From assembly GCA_963970005.1 (NCBI GenBank), contig CAXAMN010000001.1, forward strand, positions 3,484,797 to 3,548,796: a DNA stretch of 64,000 nucleotides, in the 5' to 3' direction. Positions within the stretch are counted from its first letter, which is position 1. Every line of letters begins with the position of its first letter. Position numbers and translations under genes: made by a program. The notes under the pieces are model-generated. The model was not told the DNA's origin. It made no database searches and saw nothing but the letters and a program-made list of their open reading frames with translations. Shown here one piece after another: positions 54,001 through 64,000 of the stretch. The DNA is from Durusdinium trenchii. Taxonomy: Eukaryota; Sar; Dinophyceae; Suessiales; Symbiodiniaceae.

Positions 54001-57000
54001 AGCACCCAAACCTCCAGGCGTTCAAAGAGTTTGGAGAGGCAGCGCTGAAGAGCTATTGGCTCCTGAAACGAAAGAGGAGCACCAGCAAACCACAAAGTCA
54101 AACAGTCATATGGAGTTGCTCTGACAAAAGGACGTGGGACTTTGGAGGAGACAGAACCAAAAACTATGTGGCTGCATGGCTCATCGCCAATCAACCATCA
54201 ACAACAGTACCATGCGATACTCCATCAAATGTTTTACACCCAATATGGTTGCAATTCTACTCGTGCTAAGTCCTAAGTCCCAAGTGCTTTGTTCTCTTGC
54301 ATCGCGTTTCGCAGGCCTCTCTCCGCTGCGCACCCGGCAGGTTTGAAATATATCTTCAAGAGGCTTCTACCCCTCAAAAAGCCTCAAAGCCTCCAGAAGT
54401 GGTGGATCTGCTCCCTTGGGGGTCCAAAAAAGGAAAGGCACTTGTGGATACTGAGGAGGGGATGAGGGGGTTGTGTTTGCGTCTTTGAGGATCATGATGA
54501 TCATGCCTGATGCTGCTTTCCTGAGTTGGCAAGGAAGATTCTCAGCAAGGAATGGTAAGCCTTCACCCTTGACACAAACTACCTGAACTTGGAGCTGAGG
54601 AACGTGTCTCAGTCTGGCTGTGGACCTGGGATTTTGATTGCAAAAGCAAAAAGCATCTCTCACAACCTTCGGTTGCTTGGTAATGCGGGTTGTCTCTCGT
54701 CTTTGAGGTTGGGAAGCACAGTGGAGATTCCAGGAGGTCTAGTCCAAGCATGCACATGTAGATGATATGTCTTCGATGTAAGAACATTCTGCCGGAGTGG
54801 AGGGTCGACACCACAACACCACTGGAGACTTCTCATACTAGTAGCTAGTAGCTAACGCTACTATAACGGTGTTGCGGCCAAAAAGAAAGCTTGGAGGCCA
54901 TTCCTATTAGGTTCCTTTTGCTACAAGTAGCTGCATTCCTATTGGGCCATTCCAAAGGCTGGTGCTACAAGTAGTATTAGGCCATTGCTAGGTAACTAAG
55001 TAGCAAAGTGCCATTCCAAGGACCTTGACCGGTCCGACGTCCTCGCGCAGGTGCGTCCGCAGCGCTGACATGGCCGCGTCCGGCGCGGGGCCCGCCTGCA
55101 CCGTGAAAGCGGACCATCGAAAGGAAAAGGCCAGAAAGGCCCGTGGATTGCATTAGGTTTGGACCTCTTACATAAGAAAATACCAGGAAAGTAGTAAAGG
55201 ACTGTAGATTCTTGCAGTACGAGGCGCAAAAAAGGGCTCTGTGTGTTGGGAGCTTTGGCTTCTGATGTTGAAAATGGTAAAGGCTATTCGCAGTTGAATC
55301 AGGACGGCCATTTTCAATGACAGATTCCTATAGCTCATGGAACGACTCTGAGAATCTTGGCAAAACAGAAATTGCCATACTGGCAGCCCCAATCAGACGT
55401 AGATACGGCCATGACACGCCACCCACCATGCTGCGGCGCCCTTGGCCCGAAAGAATCCCCACCGGGTCGTCCAGCACAGCTGTGGCCGAGCGAAACAGGC
55501 CTCAGCCGAGTCAGCCGTGCCCTTGTTCCTAGAAGGGTTTTCTTGGTGATAGGTGTATAAGAAATCAAACATATATACTGTATATAGTTGGTTCAACTAG
55601 AAAACATCACTGGCATGACGATGTAGGGGACTTGGCCAACTACTTGAGTTCTTCCATAAACCATCTGTCATGGCACCTTCCAAGAGAGTCAGGAAGCAAC
55701 GATGGGATCCACCTCGTTGGACCCGTCGTTCGGCGGGTGTCTCATACGACGTGTTCCGTGCGGCACGACCTTTCTGGTGGGTATCAGCTGACTTCAAGAG
55801 GTTCCTCGCACCCGAAACCAACTCCAGATTAAGGGCTCGAGACATGGGCCGGTGGAGGCAGCTGAGCAAAACGCCCCCACCCACATCCTTACCTATGACG
55901 TGCTACCCTGCTACCCTTCAGGTCTGGGATCTATCCCGTGAGATGGTGCCCAAGCTTCCCGAACATAGAGTCACTGGAAAGCATGATGTCTCTCCGTGAC
56001 CACTGGCTCACCCATCTACGTATCCTTGACGAGCGTTCTTGGACCGCTTCTTTGACAGAGACAACCGACAGCACTTTCGCGAATTCGCAAGGCTGACAAC
56101 TCCAGCTCGGGTGGCCAGAACTCCAGCTCGGGTGGCCAGAACTTGGGTCGCTTAGCCCGCGTTCGGTAAAATCCACTGGGTCGTCTCGGAGCCCCTGCCA
56201 GGGATCTCCGCTTTCTCCTCCACACCGAGGGGGGATCAGGCGGGGATGGCAGGAAGCCATGAGTAGAACAGGGATTGACAAATCACTAAGGTCAAGCATA
56301 ACTTGAGGTGAACTGCAATAAGCCCCCGAAACCCTCACATACGGGCTGAAGCTGAGATCTCCACTCTCAAGCTTTTGGAAAACCGTTGCCTTTTGCTTAG
56401 ATCCAATCGGCGGAACTGGGGTTCCCCTCGTGCCTTGGGCACAACCCATGCCGCCAACATCCCTCATCCCACCCACCCGCAGTGGTTTTCCAGTAGTCCA
56501 AGGATGTCCTGACTGGAGGGGTCCAGGGCGTAGGGTCCCTCTTTCTACCCTTTCACCGACTCAGGAGACTCAGGAGACAGGTTGGTGGCCGTTTTGGTTC
56601 CAAAAACCGAAACGGCTCAGAGAGTTGATTTCAAAAACCGCCAGGGTTTTCCGGTGGTTTTCTGATGGTTTTCTGGCGCATGTCATGAGGTATGGCATAT
56701 GGATCCAAACATCTGAGACCTCAGATTCCGAGAAAGGCACCTTGAGACCGAGACCTCAATCTTCTGAAGGTCCTGCTCGATCAAACCCAGCTGGCTGCCC
56801 CGAGAATCCCTTGCCCGAGCCGGCCTGCAGACTTCGGCTCAAGCGTGCGACCACCTGGCCCCGAACGGAGTGTGGATAGGGTGAAGGCAACAGGTTTTGG
56901 GGGGAAACGTCATGCCCTCAATGCCTCAGAACTCGAATCGAAGACCGGGACCCCCTGACGAGCAAAGACGAAGGATGGCAGAATTGTAGGTTTGGAGTGT

Positions 57001-59599
57001 GGAGATGGCACCCTGTTCTTCTGGCACACAAATGATGCTTCACTGCGTGATGTGTGGACGCATAAGGGCACTTCTTAAAATGCTCAAGGTGCCCAAAATC
57101 CCAAGAGCATGAGCATGGAAGCGAAAGTGATGTTGTGCTTCCACGCTTGTTCATTCTCAACTTCACCAATCATGGATGCATCCGGTCCGACCACCTACTC
57201 ACCCCCGACCTTTTTCTAAGAAGGCTGGTCCCCGAGGAGGGCGGAAATGCATGGATTCCATGCATGGCACCATCGCCCCTCGTTGCCCCTGGGATCGATG
57301 GCCTCAGCATAGCGTGCCCATAGCAAGTCATCCTGCCAGTAAGGATGAGATCGGTCGATGTGTGTCGATGAGATCTGCTCCCGCAAACTCCGAGGAGTTG
57401 GGTGCGCGACGTCCTCTTTCTCGCGAACAGACCCATCCGTGGGGTTCTATCTTTCATCACCCATCCGCCTGAACTGCTTGTGGTGTCCCACATCACCCTC
57501 ATGTCCCTCGTGTTGAGCCAAATCCTCATGCTCATTGGAGGCCACAGCACCCGCCGCTCGCCTGCTGTTCTCCGTGGCGGCGAAAAATCTCACAAAGCAC
57601 CTGCGTCTCGCTGGATTCAGCGTTCCTTTCTGAAAACAAGAAAAAAATACAAGTGCTGAAAAATGCTGAAAAGAAACAACCTGGTGCTGATCCCCTCTCT
57701 CCAGACAAAAGCCACAAACCGATGCCTAACCTACCAAAATTACAAAGATCGAGTTGATCCCGCATTCGAAGATTCCAACCTCCACCAACGTTGGAAGTCG
57801 GTAAAAACGTCCTATTTTTAAGACACGAAGTCTCTGCAGCCTCCAACAGCTCAGGAACTGCAAACGTCACCCCGTCAACGAGGTCTCACAATTTCAGAAT
57901 CAGGCGACCTTTTTGAGTGTTCAGAATCACCCACGGGCGGTGTTCGGCCGTGATGAGAACCAACCAGTAGCGGTCCAGTCCACGGCCCAGTCCACGGTCG
58001 ACCCGCCAATCCTCGCCGCTGGCGGACTTGAGGAATTCCATCGCATGAGGGGGTAGAGCCTCGGATCCGCCCGCGGCGTCTCGGACGGAGCTGGAGGCGG
58101 GGGGTTTGGACGTGGGGGTGGGCGGCGGGAACCTCCCGTGCCTTTGCAGGCCAGGGTGTGTTGTTAAAATAGGGAGTCTCCTATTCAAATGCACACCCAG
58201 GTGTGAGCCCTGACTTTTGCCACAAGTGAAGACCCACCAGGGTCACCATTGTTCTCAGTCTCCGAGAAGGCACGAACCCGTGGATGAAAGATGCAAGCGA
58301 CGAATTGAGTACATTGAGTGGGTCAACCTTGTACAAGAAATCCAATCCAAAAGCTCCTCGTGCATCAGTCGTGAGCGTTCGAATCCGGAGAGAAAATCAC
58401 CCCGAAGACTTCCACCGCAAGTCATGCGCTCGCCGTTGAAATCGGAGGGTCCAGGCCAAACCAGAGAGGTCCATCACTGCAGCAGCCCAGACCTCCGAGT
58501 TGGGTTGGTGAATAGAATGTGTGGTTTCCCACAAAAGGACCTAGGGACCTAACCTCGAAGCATTTTATGTCCAGGTCGTTTGATATATTTTGCAATGTCA
58601 AAAAGTTGCAAGTCGGGAGCCACTTTGTGCCATGCATCCAAAGCAATTAACAATACTGTGGAAGCTTTGCCGTCTAGAAGGTTCCCCAATGTAGAATTAG
58701 CACCTGCACGAGGGTGTGACTGTGCAGACCTTGGTAGAGACACTTCTGATGGGTTGTACTCGGTTCTACAGCCTATGTCGGCAAAGCTCTCAGTGCCCGA
58801 CACCAAGTCCGTCAACCCCACCTTCTCCTCCGCAAGGCTATCCATCACACTACCCAAATGCCTGAAGCGAGTCTTGCGTCACCCATGCGCGGTGGATGAA
58901 GCGGTCTTCGGGATTATTGTTTTCATGAAATTGATGGTCTGCAGACTTTATTTGATTTAGACAGGTGCCAAACTCGAGGCCCAACACCTTCAACCCACGT
59001 GAAACATTAATGTCAGGCAAGTGAGAGCGATTGGTACCGAACGAATCCACTTATATACCTCTCCACATCAATTTCATGCCCATTAGCCCATTGTGACAGC
59101 AGGAGAACACCAAGACAAGAGGAGGACACAGGATTCGCGAGCGCGGCCAGAGGACAGCAGGAGCACAAGAGGACACAGGGCAGGAGGACAGCAGGACAAG
59201 AGGAGGGCACAAGGTTGGCAAGCGGGGCCAGCAGGACAACTGGAGGACAAGAAAAGGACAACAGGAGGACAAGACCCCGACACAAATTTCAAAGGCGCGG
59301 CCTGGCACTGTGACCAATGACTTTTTTCATTAAGAGAGAACCTCAACCGTAAACTCTTTGGGGAGAAGCACTCTAACCAAGGACTAGCCATGTCTATTCA
59401 CCTGTTCCGGCCGTGTCTTGGTGACCGGCCCCTCCCAGTCACTACACACCACGGTGTCCACCGCCTCCTCTGCGGCCGTCTCAGACGCACGGCATCGGGC
59501 TTCGAGCCGCACGACACACGCTGTGCGAGGCGGCGGCGCAAGGCTTCGGGCGCCGGCGCCTGGGAACCGGAGGCGGCGGAGCGAGCGCCGGAGCGGCGC
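51075..59599 (-). CDS. Gene D: partial multi-exon model, unknown protein
   Basis: Six GC-rich minus-strand islands have coding composition and splice-like ends: 59402-59599 (66 codons, phase 0 to 0; AETAAEEAVD-like acidic helix region ending TKTRPEQ), 57909-58132 (AMEFLKSASGEDWRVDRGLG ... YWLVLITAEHRPWVILNTQK), 55427-55500 (TAVLDDPVGILSGQGRRSM), 55030-55095 (PDAAMSALRTHLREDVGP), 53339-53501 (GGRLALLLDRRDFAVEVRSF) and 51075-51216 (SLAVKEARGFSAILVDGHGD ... LLEGA-stop). The phase from 57909 to 55427 to 55030 joins correctly. The other joins do not, so exons are missing or more than one gene is present. No family is recognised. Confidence 0.38.
51217..53338. other. Unassigned stretch
   Basis: No exon supported; probably intron if gene D is one gene. 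Confidence 0.35.
53502..55029. other. Unassigned stretch with AT run and degraded CTACTAG repeats
   Basis: (AT)n at 53784-53802. 54837-55015 holds scattered CTAGTAGCTA and CTACAAGTAG units like the 21-bp repeats at 17.8, 18.5 and 22.4 kb. Confidence 0.45.
55501..57908. other. Unassigned stretch with a possible plus-strand exon
   Basis: 56030-56150 on the plus strand reads RAFLDRFFDRDNRQHFREFA followed by a duplicated TPARVAR, the result of an exact 21-bp tandem duplication (56098-56118 and 56119-56139). The minus strand is open as well, so the coding strand is undecided. Confidence 0.35.
59090..59285. repeat. Degenerate AGGACA-rich minisatellite
   Basis: Purine-rich units such as AGGACAAGAGGAGG and CAGCAGGACAA repeat irregularly. 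Confidence 0.75.
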
Positions 59600-62459
59600 C
59601 TGGGTCACTTAAGTACTTAAGTCGGATTTTCTCGGTTGGACATGAAACGGTATTGGGATGAAAAAAAAAGACATACAGTGAGACATACAGTGTTTCTCCA
59701 AGTAGTTACAACTCAACACTTCGACATGCCTTGGCTCCTGCATGCAACTCCAAGCTCCCCGAAGCCAGCCGGGGCAGAAGCACCTGACGTCTGACTCGCA
59801 GAATGCCAATGCCCACCATCCAGCACAACATCTCAAAGTCAATGTTTTTTTCATAAAATGACGAAACATGACAAACCTGGGCCTTCTTGGAAAGGAAAAC
59901 ACAAAGGTGCCAAGTGCCAAGGTTGAATCAGTCTGCAAATGAAATTTTGCACTGGTGTGTCGTGTAGAGCATGAAGCTTTGCATGGTGCTAGTGTGATCG
60001 GTCCATCGAGTCTAACGAACGTTAATTTCAAAACAACATATCGAAATGCATAGCCGATGTTGCAACCATAAGTCACAAAATTCCTCCCAAAAACTCAGTA
60101 CGCCACTTGGAATCTGAAAGTATCTTGCAAAAGTCATCAATGCCTTTTCCACCTAAATGTTCTTGAATTCTCTCCTCAACATTGCAATTGGCAACCCAAG
60201 AGTTCCAACAACCCTGCAACCCTTCCTCGGCCACTGAAGCAGCCACATTCCAATTTCCTCTCAAGGACCGCAGGTTGCATGTTCAAGTTTGATTTGGTTA
60301 TGTTTTTCAAGCAAACACCAACTGTTCAATCAATGGGTAATAGCATCCGTGACACCTTTTCATCATTGCACCTTCCAGCTCCTATTCGCGAGGGGTCACC
60401 ATTCTCAACCCGTTTATTTTGAAGAAAGTTTCTCATGACAGCGAAAAAAACAAATTAGTTCAGATTGAACCTGCTGTGTGTGGCAAAGCAGCACAAAAAA
60501 CATGCCCCAGCTTTCCCGTGCCTCCATATCCCAACAAATTGCCAGTGATACCATCAGGCAAAAGCGCACGGGCCAGCATTTTCAATGGTGTTTGCTGTTC
60601 ACAACACATGCAACTTCAGCTCCACTGCGAAAACACCTAATTCGCAACCCAACGTACCTTCGACTGACAAACATGCTTTTGTGTGTTTAATGTCACCGAA
60701 GTTTGGTGTTTGCTGACATGGCAACAGTTGAACAAGAATGTTGCCGGATTTCCAAGATAGATCCGCATTCTGCAGTTTATGCCGTACGCATGTCCAAAAA
60801 CTGCCCGACGATGACAACCCGCTGTTGAATTTCCAACCGCTCCACTTCCAGTCGACAACAACACAAAAGTCAAAGACTTGCACTTAGAGCGCAATACCTT
60901 TCCAATACCATCTGGACTTAAGACGTCGAACATGAAGGGGGTTCAAGGCTTAGAGCAGCACAAACCTTGGTAACTGCTGTGGATGCCCATCACCTCAAGG
61001 ACCATGTGAAGAACAACCACCCTAAATTCCATTCAAACCATCTTTAGGGTGTCCTACGAGACCTCCACAAGGTTGGTTCACTGAACGCACTGATGCTTGT
61101 CCATACTGAGCCCACAACGCCTGTGTCACTGCTCTCGCCCAGAGTGCCAACTCAACCAAGGATCTCTCGCTTGCAAAGAGTCAATCTAGTCAGTCCGCTA
61201 GCATGCAAAAGGTGGTCCAGCATTCAAAATCAGGTGTATTCGCTGAAGAAGACACCAAAAAAACTTGGCACCACACTTGTCTGATCCTCAGGACTTGGAC
61301 TCGTTGGAATTATCTAAGGTCCAGAGCTCACTCCTACTAGACTTGTGGCTCGGAGCGCCGCTACCGTAAAAACGATGCCTCAAGCCAAAGTCACAGTCGG
61401 TTCAGACTGTCCCTTCTCAAAGTTTCCAATAGAAGAGTCACTTCTTCTTAAAAGAGTCTTGTTTGCCCACACAGAACCAAAAGAACTGTCTCAAACAGTC
61501 TCCATGTGCGACACTGTGCTGCCAAAATGTTCTAAGCATTTTTTTGCGTCAAACCACACCAAACTTTCTATTTCTGCCAAGTTGGTCAAGGCAAAGCACC
61601 AACAAAAAACCACAAACCAAAGTCAGCTCCCGCAAGTCATCAGAAACGAAAATCTACCCAAGAAACAGGCACTAGGTGATCCACACCTGCTGGAGACCAA
61701 AATCATGTCATCACTCAATCGGCAGCTCAATGAATTTGGAGATAGAGTTGAGAAGTGCAGGTCGAGGCAGGGGCTTTGAGAGGTCGAAGGCTTGCGACGA
61801 AGGAAGGATCTCGAGCACTTGTGACCTTGCAGCTGACATCATGTTTGCAGACGGTTGGCACTGGAAGGTGTTTGTGGTTTTGGTTGGTGATCGAAAAAAA
61901 GGGACACCAAATCCACCGGTGTGTGTTACGGACAGCGCACCGTTCCTTTTCTTGGTCCCGCTCTTGGCTTTCAGCAAAGCGTTCACGTGGCCAAAACAAG
62001 TCACAACTCTCTGACTCTTGAGCTACACAGTCCGAAGACTAAGAAAGCTCTTCAAAGTACAAGAACCAGCCAAGAAGTCTACCACGACCACTCTGGTTGA
62101 GACTCTCCCAAAACCAAACAGCAAGAAGGAACCAAAAACACAAAGGGGCACCAACCCTAAGGAAAATCAAACTCAAAATCCTTACACAGAGCTACATGTA
62201 GAGAGCCATACTGGGTCGCTACAAGCTAGCTACTCTATCCTTTTTCTATACATTCCATTCTTCTGTCTTCTTTCCTCATTTGATTGAAAAACTATGCTCA
62301 CCAACTGAGTTTTCAGCTGTGACGTCCACAAGTCTTCAACAGCAAGTCGACAAGGACTGAAGCAAGGATCCCTCAGATATCTCTTGAAGCCACATAGACT
62401 GACTTCTTTCCAGGGACAGCGCGGGCAACCCGGCCTGCTATTTCGGCCGGCCGGCTGGC
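59600..62459. other. AT-richer stretch with small open frames only
   Basis: Codon-like but unrecognised frames include 60073-60264 (minus; WNVAASVAEEGLQGCWNSWV), 60637-60933 (minus; MFDVLSPDGIGKVLRSKCKS) and 61345-61779 (plus, Lys/Ser/Thr-rich, 144 codons). Base composition differs from the GC-rich exon islands elsewhere, so these may be decayed repeats. Confidence 0.3.
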
Positions 62460-62766
62460 CTAGTACCAGTCGTAGTAGTGATATTAGTGTCAGTATTACT
62501 CTTAGTTGGTATTAGTGGTGGTTGTAGTGGTGGTGGTGGTGGTGGTAGTAGTACTAGTGGTGTAGCAGTGAGTGGTGGTAGTGGTTGTAGTGGTAGTAGT
62601 GGCAGTAGTAGTGGCAGTGGTAGTGGTAGTGGTGGTGGAAGTGATAGTGGTAGTGGTGGTGGTGGTGGTGGTGGTAGCAGAGTTGTTGTTGTTGTTGTTG
62701 TTGTAGTGGTAGTAGTAGTAGTGGTAGTAGTAGTAGTAGTAGTGTGGTAGTAGTAGTGGTGGTAGT
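62460..62766. repeat. (GTR)n trinucleotide repeat array
   Basis: About 300 bp of GGT, AGT and GTT triplets on the plus strand, with almost no C. All plus frames give homopolymer-like Gly/Ser/Val chains, so open frames here are not genes. Confidence 0.95.
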
Positions 62767-64000
62767 ATCTTTTTTTGCACGGGTAGGGGCGCTATGTGTG
62801 CCGAGAGGCACAAATCACCGTGTCGAATTCGTATGAGGGGTGCGAGGAAATGAGCCTGACCAAAGAGAGCAAAGGAACCAAACCAAAACACCCACAAAAC
62901 AACCCAAAACACACACAAAAACAACCACAGAAACCAAGCAGATTTTTTTCCACGAGTGCGGACGCCGTGTGGGCATGGTGCCCAGGTCATCATTGAAGGA
63001 AGGGAAAAACAGTCAGATGGTGGAGAAAAAGGACAAAGACAACCCAACAACAAAACAACCGCAAACCACAGCCCAAAGGCCGAGTCTCCACCATCTTGTA
63101 GTCTTTCCTCTGTGCTAGGTGAAACAAGTGAAACGAAAACTACTGACTATCAATGGGCCTGAAATTCTCGAACGAAGAGCATGGCAGCGCGGATTTGTGC
63201 TCTAGCAAAGTCTCCAAAAAGTCTTCAAATGGACTTCACCTCTCAATCACCAGTGACCAGCGGCCACTGCACGGTGTGGCAAAAACATGGTCACGATGCA
63301 GGTTCCGAGCATTGCTATGCTCCAACGCCGGTTGCATCCATGTCAAAGTGGATCAGTGGTTGCTATGCTTCATGCCATGGAAAAAACCTTTCTTGTAGCA
63401 CAACCCATTCAACTGGTTGCACTTACAAGTCCAGTGTACGTTTACGCGACCTTACCAGCGTAACGTGTTACACGAGATTAAAGCGCGAGCTTACGCGAAG
63501 TGGATATGCACTATATACGCAAGTATGTGCGTGTGACAACACGACAAGACACAACAAAGCAAAGCAAAAGTTGAAAGACACCTTCAAAGCTCCGGGCAGT
63601 CCCTTTTACGCAAACCGAACGTGAAATTCATTCACGGTCCTTGGCCTCTTCTGTACGGCCCTCTTCTCTTGGGAAGAAAAGGATTGCGGCGTCCATACGC
63701 CGATGTCCAAAAGCTGAAACTGATTCAGCAGACATGACTGCAAGTTCACAACATGTCTCCTCTTTACAAAGACATCTTACAAGTGAACTGCTCTGCGAAC
63801 AAAAAAACGTTCAAAAACATCCATCGTGCACTGTGCATTCAAATGCGTGCACAACATGGTTCGGCTGTATGCGTGCAGATCATGTATGATATGCACGGCA
63901 TTCAAAATTGCATACCTTGGCATGACCATGCCATGTGCAAAGAAATCTCAAAAAAAACTTCATTCGTACCATTTGCTGTGAAACTTGTAGTTTGTGCATC
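62767..64000. other. Unassigned stretch
   Basis: A 147-codon plus-strand frame at 63181-63624 has many Cys, Ser and Thr and no recognised domain; I do not consider it supported as a gene. Confidence 0.4.

Noticed and set aside
58340..58400. tRNA B-box-like GTTCGAATCC
   Set aside because: No A box at the right distance and no acceptor stem can be drawn.
62502..63053. 183-codon minus-strand Thr/Tyr-rich frame
   Set aside because: Two thirds of it is the translated trinucleotide repeat.
63181..63624. 147-codon plus-strand frame
   Set aside because: No domain, no splice or start support, and composition unlike the other exon islands.

Overview
The window looks like nuclear DNA of a dinoflagellate, probably a Symbiodiniaceae-like alga; this is inferred. 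Support: genes are sparse and cut into short exons; acceptor sites are almost all AG|G; some donors are GA rather than GT; and the repeats are dinoflagellate-type Ty1/copia and OTU-containing LINE elements. There are no bacterial operons, and no rRNA, tRNA or CRISPR was found.

Layout. (1) 35-1583: remnants of a copia pol C-terminus abutting a LINE fragment, both on the minus strand. (2) 1584-8029: mostly non-coding, with microsatellites, small foldback sequences and one good exon candidate (6911-7021). (3) 8036-16104: a complete, very young minus-strand Ty1/copia element. Its two 239-bp LTRs look identical, it has a 6-bp target duplication and an initiator-tRNA-like primer site, and it encodes gag, protease, a cytosine-methyltransferase-like module, integrase, RT and RNase H. 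A second, protein-like ORF (13175-13963) lies in another frame inside gag-pol. (4) 16105-27746: sparse region with 21-bp repeats, foldbacks and isolated exon-like GC islands. (5) 27747-50016, minus strand: three tandem copies (A, B, C) of a gene for a six-helix DUF1275/YoaK-type membrane protein with a coiled-coil tail. Exon lengths match between copies to the base, but the copies differ in which introns they have. An old LINE (about 36500-41789) that carries an OTU protease domain and endonuclease but lacks RT sits between copies A and B. (6) 50017-64000: a probable further minus-strand gene seen as scattered exons between 51075 and 59599, then AT-richer DNA with a 300-bp trinucleotide repeat.

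The most unusual signals are the overprinted ORF in the copia element, the mosaic intron loss/gain with GA donors in the tandem DUF1275 genes, and the RT-less OTU-LINE bracketed by an imperfect 40-bp direct repeat. All exon joins are read from phase and from comparison between copies; none has transcript support here.
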